A DNA stretch of 30,507 bases from Armatimonadota bacterium (GCA_026419655.1 JANZZA010000323.1:1-30507), one strand, 5' to 3'; shown: positions 16,126 through 24,759, counted from the first letter of the stretch. Notes: a model not told the origin generated them from the sequence alone. A program made the numbers and translations.

Positions 16126-17379
16126 ATGATACACAAGAAAAAATTCGTACAGGTTGGAGCAGGAAACATTGGGCGCAGCTTTCTGGGCCAGTTGTTCTCC
16201 CGGGCGGGCTTTGAGGTAGTGTTTATTGACGTGGATGACGTGCTTGTCGAGGAGCTGAACAAGCGCCGGGCGTACACAATAGAGATCCGCGACGACCCAC
16301 CTGACACCATACATATCCAGAACGTCCGTGCCGTACACGGCCGGGACGTTGAAGCCTGCGCGCGGGAGCTGGCTGATTGCCGGCTAGCGGGCACAGCCGT
16401 CGGTGCCAAGGCCATCCCGCACGTTCTTCCAACCATCGCACGAGGTCTTCAGTTGCGATGGGCCGCAGGCAATGGTCCCCTGGACATAATCATCGCCGAA
16501 AACATCCACAATGGAGCCACTGTGTTCTCAGAAGGCCTGAAGGCACTCCTGCCGCCCGGATTTCCTCTTGATGAAGCCGTAGGGCTTGTCGAGACGAGCA
16601 TCGGTAAAATGGTTCCCATCATGCCGGAAGAAGTTCGGCGCCGCGACCCTCTTCTGGTCTACGCTGAGGCTTTCAATACCCTAATCTGCGATGCGCGGGG
16701 CTTCCGCAACCCCATCCCTGACGTGCCAGGCCTTGAGCCGAAAGCCAACATGCGCGCCTACGTTGATCGCAAGCTCTTCGTGCACAATCTGGGCCACGCC
16801 TGTTGTGCCTACTATGCCTTCTTGGAAATCCCCGGAGCCGTATATGTATGGGAAGCCGTCGGCAATCCTCTTGTCCGGGAAGCCGTCCGGCGTGCCATGT
16901 GGGAATCGGGACGCGCTCTGATCGGCGCGTACCCAGAAGAATTCAACGAAGCCAACATCGAAGAGCACATTGAGGACCTCTTGCGCCGCTTTGCCAACCG
17001 TGCACTGGGAGACACCATTTACAGGGTTGGACGAGACTTGCCCCGAAAGCTGTCTCGCGACGACCGTCTCGTGGGGGCGCTTCTATTTGACCTGGAACAC
17101 GGGGTCAGCGAGCCTATATTTACAGCTCACGGAATCGCTGCGGGTTTCCTGTTTAGGGCGACGGATGACACAGGGCGCTTATTCGCCCCGGACGAGATAT
17201 TCGCACGCGAGGACTTCCCGCGCGGGATAGACCACTTGCTGTCAGAGGTCTGTGGACTAACTCTGTCAACGCCTGAGGAGCAACGGGCGCGCAGGCTAAT
17301 CACTATCGCCTGGCAACACATACTCGCAGCTAAACATACTGGGCGCTCTTTTCTCTCGCACCTCTTGGACCAGCCCTAA
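16126..17379 (+). CDS. Mannitol-1-phosphate/mannitol dehydrogenase family protein
   Basis: The family oxidises sugar alcohols or their phosphates with NAD. The 417-residue protein has an N-terminal Rossmann motif GAGNIGR (11-17) with an acidic residue ending beta-2 (FIDVD), AENIHNGA, SIGKMVPIM and the catalytic K-x4-N-x2-H arrangement (K216, N221, H224 in RKLFVHNLGHA). It is closer in style to MtlD (mannitol-1-phosphate 5-dehydrogenase, about 382 residues) than to long secondary-alcohol dehydrogenases, but somewhat longer; no PTS genes are near. ATG 16126 is chosen because the Rossmann strand starts right after it. It follows the sialidase-like gene by 172 bp. Its stop codon overlaps the convergent neighbour's stop by 4 bp. 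Confidence 0.85.
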   Translation: MIHKKKFVQVGAGNIGRSFLGQLFSRAGFEVVFIDVDDVLVEELNKRRAYTIEIRDDPPDTIHIQNVRAVHGRDVEACARELADCRLAGTAVGAKAIPHVLPTIARGLQLRWAAGNGPLDIIIAENIHNGATVFSEGLKALLPPGFPLDEAVGLVETSIGKMVPIMPEEVRRRDPLLVYAEAFNTLICDARGFRNPIPDVPGLEPKANMRAYVDRKLFVHNLGHACCAYYAFLEIPGAVYVWEAVGNPLVREAVRRAMWESGRALIGAYPEEFNEANIEEHIEDLLRRFANRALGDTIYRVGRDLPRKLSRDDRLVGALLFDLEHGVSEPIFTAHGIAAGFLFRATDDTGRLFAPDEIFAREDFPRGIDHLLSEVCGLTLSTPEEQRARRLITIAWQHILAAKHTGRSFLSHLLDQP

Positions 17380-17906
17380 GCTTCACCTTCTGCAGGGCTT
17401 CCGCCGTCGTTTGCGGTCAATTCCGTCACGCGGCGCGCAAAAGCCGGCATATATGCTGCTATAGCGACAAAAGCAACCAACGACAGACCAACCCCTAGGG
17501 CGATGAACACAGGCGCGGAGGTGAGGACCGAGCCGAGGAAGCCCAACATCGAAGGGAACTCGGCAAGCGCAGCAGAAATCACGACGAGGCGTACAAGGCC
17601 TCGTGGGTCGGAGGCCGCGGTCGCCCGAGCATTAGCGATGCCAGAACCCACAACAGGCACCACGCCAGCTAGCAACAGCAGCCATGGCACGGCGCTGGGC
17701 AGTCCCACGCGCAACGCTTCCAGGGCCCCAACCTGCTGTAGCAGGACGAAAAGGAGGCCGTAAAGGAATACCCATACGAAAATGGCGCTTGTAATGATAT
17801 AAAGCTGGCGCATAACCGAGTCAGCAGAGCTTTGAGCCCGGCAAACGTCACAAAGTCCATCATCTCCGGGACCTGGAGAGCCGCACTTTCGACACGATTC
17901 ATCCAT
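17376..17906 (-). CDS. Zinc-ribbon membrane protein of unknown function
   Basis: The 176-residue protein starts with a zinc-ribbon-like pair CRKC (5-8) and CDVC (19-22). About four hydrophobic segments follow (roughly 36-57, 73-92, 104-125, 133-153), and the tail is short and polar (NDGGSPAEGEA). I do not recognise a named family. ATG 17906 is chosen because GGAGG (17915-17919) lies 8 nt upstream. The gene starts inside the end of hisS (8-nt overlap), so it is probably translated with it. The stop codon overlaps the convergent mannitol-dehydrogenase-like gene. Confidence 0.75.
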   Translation of the reverse strand: MDESCRKCGSPGPGDDGLCDVCRAQSSADSVMRQLYIITSAIFVWVFLYGLLFVLLQQVGALEALRVGLPSAVPWLLLLAGVVPVVGSGIANARATAASDPRGLVRLVVISAALAEFPSMLGFLGSVLTSAPVFIALGVGLSLVAFVAIAAYMPAFARRVTELTANDGGSPAEGEA

Positions 17907-19197
17907 GGGCATTTCCTCCACAGTGCTCCCTCCGCGACATTGATGAGAGGTACTCGATTGCTCCCTCGGTCGGGAGCGACTCCTGGGTAGCGGTCTCCAG
18001 GTCGCGAACAGTAACCTCTCCCCTGCTCAATTCCTCGTCACCGGCAATCGCAGCGTACCGAAAACCCATGGCATCGGCGTGGCGCATTTGTGCCCGCAGG
18101 GAGCGGAAGCGATAGTCAAGGTCGGCGCGTACGCCCGCGGCTCGCAGACGGGCCAGGAAAGCTATTGCCCATTGCGCAGCAGCCTCTCCGAGGCCTATTA
18201 CGAATACGCCGCGACGTGCCGGGGCACCCACGGAGAGGCCCAGAGCCTGGCGCGCCAGCAGGACGCGCTCGAGGCCTATTCCGAGGCCAACGCCGGGTGT
18301 CGGCGGCCCTCCGCAAGCTTCGACCAGGCCATCGTAGCGGCCGCCCCCACCTAGCGCATCCTGAGCTCCCAGCCCCTTGCCCACGAACTCAAAGGCTGTT
18401 TTCGTGTAATAGTCCAGCCCACGGACAATGCGGGGGTCAACTTGATATGTGATCCCGATGGTTTCGAGGACCTTGCGTACCTCAGCGAAGTGCCTGGCGC
18501 AGTCGTCACACAGGACGTCGAGCATCATCGGAGCGTCAGCTGTTACTTGACGGCAGGCGGGATTCTTGCAGTCGAGGATCCGCAGAGGATTGGCTTCGTA
18601 GCGCCGCCGGCAATCGTCGCAAAGCGCACGTGCGTGGCCCGCCAGGTAAGCACGAAGCCTCTCCACATACACTGGCCGACACACCGTGCAGCCAACGGAG
18701 TTCAGGAGCAGGTCAACTTGCTCCAGCCCTAGCGCGGAGTAAAAAAGCCATGCCAGATGCATGACCTCTGCGTCCAGGGCTGGCGAGGCGCTCCCCAGGG
18801 CCTCGATGCCGGCCTGGTGATGTTGGCGATAGCGCCCCGCCTGCGGCCGGTCATAGCGAAACACCGGAGCGATATAAAAGAGCTTCACGACCCTGCCCGG
18901 GTCAGTGCCCTGGAGATTGTTTTCCAGAAAGGCGCGCACTACGGGAGCAGTGCCTTCCGGCCGCAAGGTCAGGCTCCGCCCGCCGCGGTCGGAGAAGGTA
19001 TACATCTCTTTGGCCACGATGTCCGTCTCGGCGCCGACGGAGCGCACGAAAAGATCCGTTTCCTCAAAAATCGGGGTGCGGATCTCGCTATAGCCAAAAT
19101 CGTTGGCAATGCGTCGGAAGGTCTCCTCGGCAAGGCGCCATTCTGAGACCTGGTCTGGCAAGATGTCCTGGGTACCTCGAGGACGTTTGTAGCGCAA
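17899..19197 (-). CDS. hisS: Histidyl-tRNA synthetase
   Basis: HisRS, a class II synthetase, charges tRNA-His. The 432-residue protein begins RYKRPRGTQDILP, has motif 2 FRYDRPQAGRYRQHHQ (113-128), the histidine-binding RGLDYYTKTAFE loop, GGGGRYDGL, and the C-terminal anticodon-binding domain. Between the catalytic halves lies an insertion with eight cysteines (170, 173, 193, 196, 210, 215, 230, 233) in four CxxC-like pairs, which suggests bound zinc. This occurs in some bacterial HisRS lineages; Thermus keeps the fold without the cysteines. The start is TTG 19197 with GAGG upstream. The gene lies 39 bp after the unknown membrane gene. Confidence 0.96.
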   Translation of the reverse strand: MRYKRPRGTQDILPDQVSEWRLAEETFRRIANDFGYSEIRTPIFEETDLFVRSVGAETDIVAKEMYTFSDRGGRSLTLRPEGTAPVVRAFLENNLQGTDPGRVVKLFYIAPVFRYDRPQAGRYRQHHQAGIEALGSASPALDAEVMHLAWLFYSALGLEQVDLLLNSVGCTVCRPVYVERLRAYLAGHARALCDDCRRRYEANPLRILDCKNPACRQVTADAPMMLDVLCDDCARHFAEVRKVLETIGITYQVDPRIVRGLDYYTKTAFEFVGKGLGAQDALGGGGRYDGLVEACGGPPTPGVGLGIGLERVLLARQALGLSVGAPARRGVFVIGLGEAAAQWAIAFLARLRAAGVRADLDYRFRSLRAQMRHADAMGFRYAAIAGDEELSRGEVTVRDLETATQESLPTEGAIEYLSSMSRREHCGGNAHG

Positions 19198-19236
19198 CTT
19201 GCTTATTCCTCGTCTCTGGCACCGGAAGGTGCTCTG

Positions 19237-19920
19237 CTAGTTACGTGCGCGTGTGGACTTGCGTTTCACCGCAGGGTTGCTATCTAGCTGAAAGTGCGGG
19301 CGCCACCCGAAGAGCATAGCCACGCGCTGCGCCACAGTGGGCCGAAAGGCCAAGTACTTAGCAAGGATTGCGGCCTCGTAAGCCAGGTCTCCGCTGGCCG
19401 CAAGACTGACCACCTCGACGGCATGTCGGTGGCGCGAGAGCAGGTATAGCTCGTATAGCAACGCCAAAGCAGCCACGACGACTATGTGGGCCACTGGCAT
19501 CCCAGCCACGGCGGCCACCACCGGCACCAGTGCCGCACCCCAGCCCAGCATAAGAGCCGTCCGCTGGGCTTCCACCGCCACTCGCTCTACGTCCGCTGCG
19601 CTCTCACACAAATCTCGCGGCGTCAGGTCCGATAGCTGCTTGCGGAGGGCCCGACTGAGGCCGAGCAAAATGCGCGTTGTATCAGTCCGCCAACCTTCTA
19701 TCCAGAAACCCGCAAGAAACAGCGCGGCTACAATCGCCATAGCACCTTGCAACTGTAGCTCTTGTCCGCGCGAACCCTCTTGTATTGGCGTTGCATGAGC
19801 CGCACCAGCGCCCAAAGCCAACAGCCCAGCCGCCATTGTTGGCGCCAGGCCCAACCTCAGCCACTGACTCCACAGTCGTCTGGGGAGACTCGAAAACCTT
19901 TCGCCTATATTCTGGCCCAT
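19237..19920 (-). CDS. Membrane protein of unknown function
   Basis: This 227-residue protein has no recognised family. An N-terminal hydrophobic stretch (about 24-43, ending AHATP) could be a signal peptide or anchor. It is followed by hydrophobic segments at about 58-75, 122-140 and 143-161, with a charged region between (SRALRKQLSDLTPRDL) and a basic C-terminus (KRKSTRARN). ATG 19920 is the sensible start because a promoter (-35 19981-19986, -10 19957-19962) lies over the longer upstream frame, placing the transcript start near 19950. An AGGA site lies 11 nt before the ATG. It is the first gene of the transcript leading into hisS. Confidence 0.65.
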   Translation of the reverse strand: MGQNIGERFSSLPRRLWSQWLRLGLAPTMAAGLLALGAGAAHATPIQEGSRGQELQLQGAMAIVAALFLAGFWIEGWRTDTTRILLGLSRALRKQLSDLTPRDLCESAADVERVAVEAQRTALMLGWGAALVPVVAAVAGMPVAHIVVVAALALLYELYLLSRHRHAVEVVSLAASGDLAYEAAILAKYLAFRPTVAQRVAMLFGWRPHFQLDSNPAVKRKSTRARN

Positions 19921-19956
19921 CGGTAGAGCAGTCCTCGCAGCAAACTCTGGGTGCAG

Positions 19957-19986
19957 AGTATAAGCAGCCACCCGCCGACAGGTCAA
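19957..19986 (-). promoter_or_regulatory. Sigma70-type promoter upstream of the membrane protein and hisS
   Basis: On the minus strand TTGACC (19986-19981) and TATACT (19962-19957) are separated by 18 bp. They sit in the 134-bp gap after the HtrA-type gene. Transcription would start near 19950, about 30 nt before ATG 19920. This rules out the TTG at 19986 as a translation start on this transcript. Confidence 0.65.
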
Positions 19987-20054
19987 CGGAGCTACTCACA
20001 GCGAGGGACGATAGCCGCCGAGGTTACCACCTGACCGCTGACCTCGAGGAAACC

Positions 20055-21215
20055 TCAAGTCGTGCCTGGGCGGTAATTGCCCGGAATTTTGCCGGCCCGG
20101 ACGCGGATCAGGAGCTGTTGGCTGCCCCGATGGACCTGCAAGACTATCGTGTCACCGATATGATGCGAGAGAACTGCTTCAGCGACCTGCTGCGCGTCGG
20201 CGACGGGCCTGTCGTCCACAGCCGTTATGATGTCCCCCGGCAGTACACCAGCACGCTCTGCCGGACCGCCGGGCGCTACCGAGAGAACCACCACGCCCTT
20301 GTCCGTAGGCAGCCCAAAATGCGCCGCCAGGCCACGGCTGTTGGGCAAAAGGTCTCCCAGTCCTATCCATGGCCCACCCTCGATCAGCACTCGGGCCGTC
20401 ATCTTGGCCTCGTTTATAGGTATCGCGAAGCCTATGCCTACGTAAAGCTGGTTGGGACTGAAAATCTTGTAATTGATGCCGACGACATTGCCCCCCAGGT
20501 CCACGAGTGGACCGCCACTGTTCCCCATGTTTATGGCCGCATCCGTCTGAATAACTTTACGGCTTTGCCCTTCACCCACCGGCCGATAACCCTTTGCGCT
20601 AACAACCCCCACGGTGACCGTATTCTCGTAGTCGAAGGGATTGCCCATTGCAATGACGGTCTCGCCGACCTCAAGCCGGTCGCTGTCTCCTAAACTCGCC
20701 GGAACGAGATCGGCTGGCGGATTGATAATCTGCATTACAGCCAAGTCACGGTTGGGGTCAGCACCCAGCAGGTCGGCATCGTACCTGCGCCCGTCGGTTA
20801 GCTTCAGTTTGCACTGGAGGGCGTTGCCCACAACATGCGTGTTGGTCATGACAAAGTGGCGGCCGCCATACTCGAAGATAAAGCCCGACCCTACGCCTGC
20901 CACCGGCTCGCCTGGCACCATGCCGCCCATCCACTGTCGAAACAGGTCTTCCATGCTCGGCGCGTTGAGCGTCTCGACCTTTACCACCGAAGGCGTGACA
21001 CGTTTCACGGCTGCCACGACCGCATCGCTTTGCGAGAGAACCTTCAAGGTGCCGCCGACTTGCGGGGCCGTTTGTGGCACAACAGCACCCGGCGGCTGCA
21101 CATGAGCAACTGCTCGGGTGGCTGCCAGATAGCCGCCTAGCACGCCGCCCAATAGCCCTACCACCAACGCAGCTACGACAAGACCGTAGGTAAAATCTTT
21201 CCGTGGTTCGCTCAC
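20055..21215 (-). CDS. HtrA/DegP-type membrane-anchored serine protease
   Basis: S1C proteases degrade or refold damaged envelope proteins. The 386-residue protein has one N-terminal membrane anchor (about 10-32), then a trypsin-like domain with H127 (TNTHVVG), D157 (NRDLAVMQI) and S233 (GNSGGPLVDL), all three of the catalytic triad. A single PDZ domain follows (about 290-380, with GVVVLSVAPGGPAERAGVLPGD). This is the DegS/HtrA-like architecture common in Gram-positives and their relatives. GTG 21215 has AGGAAG 7 nt upstream. It starts only 11 bp after ribH, so it is probably the last gene of the riboflavin transcript. Confidence 0.93.
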   Translation of the reverse strand: MSEPRKDFTYGLVVAALVVGLLGGVLGGYLAATRAVAHVQPPGAVVPQTAPQVGGTLKVLSQSDAVVAAVKRVTPSVVKVETLNAPSMEDLFRQWMGGMVPGEPVAGVGSGFIFEYGGRHFVMTNTHVVGNALQCKLKLTDGRRYDADLLGADPNRDLAVMQIINPPADLVPASLGDSDRLEVGETVIAMGNPFDYENTVTVGVVSAKGYRPVGEGQSRKVIQTDAAINMGNSGGPLVDLGGNVVGINYKIFSPNQLYVGIGFAIPINEAKMTARVLIEGGPWIGLGDLLPNSRGLAAHFGLPTDKGVVVLSVAPGGPAERAGVLPGDIITAVDDRPVADAQQVAEAVLSHHIGDTIVLQVHRGSQQLLIRVRAGKIPGNYRPGTT

Positions 21216-21226
21216 AGGTGTTCTTC

Positions 21227-21691
21227 CTATAGCTGGCGGAGAAGATTGGCAGTTTCAATGGCGCTCATGGCGGCCTCGAAGCCGCGGTTGGGCAGACGTG
21301 CCCCTGCCCGCTCAAGAGCCTGCTCGAGGCTGTCGGAGGTGACCACGCCGAAGATGACAGGTACCCCCGTCTTAAGGGCGACCTGGGCCAGGCCTTTGGC
21401 GGCCTCGGCGGCTACATACTGGTGGTGTGTAGTGCCGCCGCGAATCACCGCACCCAGGGCTATAACTGCGTCGTACTTGCCGCTTTCCGCCATTTTCTTG
21501 GCCACCACAGGCAGCTCAAAAGACCCAGGCACAACTGCAACTGAGATGTCTTCTTCCTTTGCGCCATGACGCAAAAGACCATCCATTGCACCATCGAGAA
21601 GCCGACGCGTTATGAAATCGTTGTAGCGGCTGACGACTATGCCCACTCTTAGGCCCGTGGCATCCAGATGCCCTTCGATGGTTTTCGGCAC
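21227..21691 (-). CDS. ribH: 6,7-dimethyl-8-ribityllumazine synthase
   Basis: RibH condenses 3,4-dihydroxy-2-butanone 4-phosphate with the aminouracil product of RibD to form lumazine, the penultimate step to riboflavin. Signature segments are VGIVVSRYNDFI, VPGSFELPVVAK, ALGAVIRGGTTHHQYV with the catalytic histidine, and FGVVTSDSLEQALERAG. GTG 21691 is chosen because AGGGAGG (21700-21706) lies exactly 8 nt upstream; the GTG at 21700 sits on the ribosome site itself. The protein has 154 residues, normal for the family. It lies 65 bp after ribBA. Confidence 0.96.
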   Translation of the reverse strand: MPKTIEGHLDATGLRVGIVVSRYNDFITRRLLDGAMDGLLRHGAKEEDISVAVVPGSFELPVVAKKMAESGKYDAVIALGAVIRGGTTHHQYVAAEAAKGLAQVALKTGVPVIFGVVTSDSLEQALERAGARLPNRGFEAAMSAIETANLLRQL

Positions 21692-21756
21692 TGCGTCCAC
21701 CTCCCTAGGTTATGCGAAACCTTTTGCGGCGACGGGAAGCTCGGAGTACCAGCCTA

Positions 21757-23010
21757 TCAGATGTCGTCCCTGGCCGAATCTTCTTGGGCCGTCAACATGT
21801 GCCCCAACTTATCGCGTTTAGTGAGCAGATACTCCCAATTGTACGCCGTGGTTGGGGCCTCGAGAGGTACTCTCTCGACAACCTCGAGGCCGTATCCCTG
21901 AAGCGCAGCGAATTTAGTGGGGTTGTTGCTCATGAGTCTCATCCGACGCACCCCCAGGTCTACAAGGACCTGGGCGCCCAAGCCGTAATCGCGTGCATCC
22001 GGCGGGAAGCCGAGAGCGACGTTGGCTTGCACTGTATCAAGGCCCCGCTCCTGAAGGTGGTATGCGCGAATCTTGTTTGCCAGGCCAATGCCGCGTCCTT
22101 CATGGGCGGGAATGTAGACGAGCACTCCGCAATCGGAGCCGGCTATTTTGCTAAGGGCCGCGTGCAATTGCCAACCACAATCGCATTTGAGCGAGCCAAG
22201 CACGTCCCCTGTGACACAGCCAGAGTGGACCCGTACAAGAGGTGCCTCGCAGGCCGAGGGGTCCCCCTTGACTACAGCCAGAAACTCAGTGTCATCAACC
22301 AGCGAACGATAGACTACCACACGGAAGCTGCCGAAAACAGTCGGTAGATGAGCCTCGGCTACCTTAGCCACAAGTTTTTCCGTGCGGCGACGGTAGCGGA
22401 TGATGTCGGCGATTGTGACGATGTGCAGACCGTGGGCGCGGGCGAATTCGCGCACGTAGTCAAGCTCCGCGGAACGCCCGGACGGGTCGAGAATTTGAGA
22501 CGTCACGCCCATAGGATACAAGCCCGCAAGCCGGCAAAGGTCAACGATGGCTTCTGTATGGGCGGCCCGCTGCATTACGCCACCCGGGGCAGCCTGCAAC
22601 AACTGAAGGTGACCCGGGCGCACAAGATCATGGGGGGTGGCCTTCGGGTCGAGCAAGACGCGGAGGGTAGTTGCTTTGTCCTCGGCTGAATCCCCGGTCG
22701 TGACGCCATACCTGGCGTCCACGGGCGTCGCCCAAGCAGGGCCGCGGTTGTCCGGGTCTCTCGGCAGCAAATTAATACCAAGCTGTTCCAGCCGCTCAGC
22801 GGTACAGGCCACCGAGATGCTACTTCGCGCTTGGCTCATGACAAAGTTCAACGCCTCGGGCGTAACAAACTCTGCCGCCATGGCCAAGTCGCCTGTATTT
22901 TGCGGGCTTCCGTCATCAATGACTATCAGAAACTCGCCGGCCCGAAGCCGTCGCAGCGCTTCTTCAACGCTCCGCAGCGATTCCACTAGCTGGTCGTCAG
23001 AGATAGCCAT
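21757..23010 (-). CDS. ribBA: RibBA: GTP cyclohydrolase II with degenerate DHBP synthase half
   Basis: Bifunctional RibBA normally makes both riboflavin precursors. In this 417-residue protein the C-terminal GTP cyclohydrolase II half looks intact: zinc cysteines C265, C276 and C278 (HSGC...CDCG), HEGRGIGLANK, and DYGLGAQVLVDLGV. The N-terminal 3,4-dihydroxy-2-butanone-4-phosphate synthase half keeps the fold (RPGH 131-134, HTEA from 151). However, its acidic loop DDEDRENEGD is DDGSPQNTGD (32-41), and the later CEI/CEL glutamate is glutamine (SQIL, Q172). The magnesium ligand and other catalytic residues appear lost. ATG 23010 overlaps ribE by 14 nt. GTP cyclohydrolase activity is likely; DHBP synthase activity is doubtful. 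Confidence 0.92.
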   Translation of the reverse strand: MAISDDQLVESLRSVEEALRRLRAGEFLIVIDDGSPQNTGDLAMAAEFVTPEALNFVMSQARSSISVACTAERLEQLGINLLPRDPDNRGPAWATPVDARYGVTTGDSAEDKATTLRVLLDPKATPHDLVRPGHLQLLQAAPGGVMQRAAHTEAIVDLCRLAGLYPMGVTSQILDPSGRSAELDYVREFARAHGLHIVTIADIIRYRRRTEKLVAKVAEAHLPTVFGSFRVVVYRSLVDDTEFLAVVKGDPSACEAPLVRVHSGCVTGDVLGSLKCDCGWQLHAALSKIAGSDCGVLVYIPAHEGRGIGLANKIRAYHLQERGLDTVQANVALGFPPDARDYGLGAQVLVDLGVRRMRLMSNNPTKFAALQGYGLEVVERVPLEAPTTAYNWEYLLTKRDKLGHMLTAQEDSARDDI

Positions 23011-23641
23011 GCTCGCGCAAAAACTCCTCTGTTATGCCTGATCCTGCCGCCGTGCGCCCCTGAAGTACACGCCGCACGTATTTGGCAAGAATGTCTGTCT
23101 CGATATTCACTTCATGACCGCTGGCGAGGCGACAAAGGTTGGTGTTGCGCCAGGTAAAGGGGATGATAGCCACCTCGAAAGTGTTTGAGGTAACCGCCGT
23201 GATGGTGAGGCTGATGCCATCCACCGCCACCGAACCGCGGGGAACCAGGTCGGCCAGAAGCTCAGTCGGCGCTTCGAAAACCATTCTCACCGTTTCGTCT
23301 TCAGCAACGGTGGCAATCAGACGGCCTATGCCGTCCACGTGCCCCATTACCAGATGACCGCCAAGAGCCTCACCTGCACGCAGGGCTGGCTCCAGATTGA
23401 CGGGCGTCTTCAAAGCAAGCCGCCCCAGGGTTGTCCGTGCACATGTCTCAGCGCCTGCGTAAACCTCAAAGCCATCGGGCAAGAGGGTTTCCACTGTCAG
23501 GCAAGCCCCGTTGACGGAAACGCTGTCACCACGCTCCAGCTCGCCAGCAAGTCCCGGGGCAGCAATTTGGAGCCGGCGCCCGGTGCCGTCGTCAGTGGCA
23601 CGAATGATGGTGCCGACTTCGCGAATCAGGCCTGTGAACAT
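22997..23641 (-). CDS. ribE: Riboflavin synthase, alpha subunit
   Basis: This enzyme dismutates two 6,7-dimethyl-8-ribityllumazine molecules into riboflavin and the aminouracil. The 214-residue protein begins MFTGLIREVGTI and has two related beta-barrel halves, each with the family motif: VNGACLTV and VDGISLTI, plus GGHLVMGHVDGIG. The C-terminal helix (ILAKYVRRVL) drives trimerisation. The start overlaps ribD by 16 nt and the end overlaps ribBA by 14 nt, so expression is tightly coupled. Confidence 0.96.
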   Translation of the reverse strand: MFTGLIREVGTIIRATDDGTGRRLQIAAPGLAGELERGDSVSVNGACLTVETLLPDGFEVYAGAETCARTTLGRLALKTPVNLEPALRAGEALGGHLVMGHVDGIGRLIATVAEDETVRMVFEAPTELLADLVPRGSVAVDGISLTITAVTSNTFEVAIIPFTWRNTNLCRLASGHEVNIETDILAKYVRRVLQGRTAAGSGITEEFLREHGYL

Positions 23642-24759
23642 TTCCAGAGCTCCACCAGCAAGTCATCTCCGACCATCTCGACGCGCCGGAAGCGCCAGCC
23701 GCCGGCTTCATCAAGGGCAGCGGCGCCCTCGCCACCCACAATCCCCGGGGCCTCTATGCCCCCGATCACCTTGGGCGCGTAGAATATCAGAAGTACATCC
23801 ACCAGACCACAAGCCAGTGCGCCTGCCAACAAAGTAGGCCCGCCCTCAAGTAGCACCGAAACTATTCCGTTCTCGGCCAGGCACTGCGCCAGCCTCACCA
23901 GGTCCACTTTTCCATTCGGCCCCGAAGGCAGCAGCCAAACGTCAGCACCCGCCGTACGCAGAGCCTCGACCTGCCTTGCAGGAGCTCGCTCTGTCGCAGC
24001 GATGATGCAGGGCGCTGTGGAGGAACTGCGCAGTACGCGCGCCGTTGGCGGAGTGCGAGCCATGCTATCCACAATTACCCGTACCGGGTCGCGGCCAGGC
24101 CTATCCTCGCGGCGGCAGGTAAGCTGGGGGTCATCCGCAAGCACCGTCCCCACGCCTACCATCACCGCATCCCCTTCATCGCGCCAACGATGCACAAGGG
24201 CGCGGGCCGGCAGGCCGGTAATCCAACGAGACTCCCCGCTGCGCGTCGCCACCTTACCATCCGCTGAAGCCGCCATTTTCCCAACAAACCAGGGCAGTCT
24301 CTCGCGGCGGTGTTTGGCATACGGGGCGTAAAAATCCCTGCACTCGTCAGCTAAAGGGCCTGTGCATACTTCCACCGAAGCGGCGGATAGGCAATTGGCA
24401 CCACGCCCACGCGCCCGTGGGTCCGGGTCGGCGAAGCCATAGACCACCCGGGAGACACCGGCAGCCGCCAAGGACTGCGCGCAGCCGGGGGTGCGTCCCC
24501 AATGACAGCACGGTTCAAGGGTCACGTACACTTCTGCGCCGGCAGCCCTGGGGCCTGCGCGCGCCAGAGCTACCATCTCCGCATGAGGCATCCCCGGCGC
24601 AACGTGAAAGCCCTCGGCTACTATTTGCTCCTTAGCTACTATGACGGCACCCACGGGAGGATTGGGACTCGTACGCCCTAGGCCGAGGTGGGCAAGACTT
24701 AGCGCCCGGGCCATGAATTTAGCCTCGAGGCCCCGGGCCTGCCCGGAGCGCTGTGTCAT
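23626..24759 (-). CDS. ribD: Riboflavin deaminase/reductase RibD
   Basis: RibD deaminates and then reduces the pyrimidine made from GTP. The 377-residue protein has an N-terminal zinc deaminase domain with H59-A-E61 and the zinc cysteines C84 (LEPCCHWGRTPGC) and C93. The C-terminal NADPH reductase domain shows VGKMAASADGKVA, WITG, MVGVGTVLADDPQLTCR and LLEGGPTLL. CCH instead of the usual CSH is a mild variant. ATG 24759 overlaps the stop of the small membrane gene by 4 nt (ATGA) and has GGAG 8 nt upstream. It opens the riboflavin genes ribD-ribE-ribBA-ribH. Confidence 0.96.
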   Translation of the reverse strand: MTQRSGQARGLEAKFMARALSLAHLGLGRTSPNPPVGAVIVAKEQIVAEGFHVAPGMPHAEMVALARAGPRAAGAEVYVTLEPCCHWGRTPGCAQSLAAAGVSRVVYGFADPDPRARGRGANCLSAASVEVCTGPLADECRDFYAPYAKHRRERLPWFVGKMAASADGKVATRSGESRWITGLPARALVHRWRDEGDAVMVGVGTVLADDPQLTCRREDRPGRDPVRVIVDSMARTPPTARVLRSSSTAPCIIAATERAPARQVEALRTAGADVWLLPSGPNGKVDLVRLAQCLAENGIVSVLLEGGPTLLAGALACGLVDVLLIFYAPKVIGGIEAPGIVGGEGAAALDEAGGWRFRRVEMVGDDLLVELWKCSQA

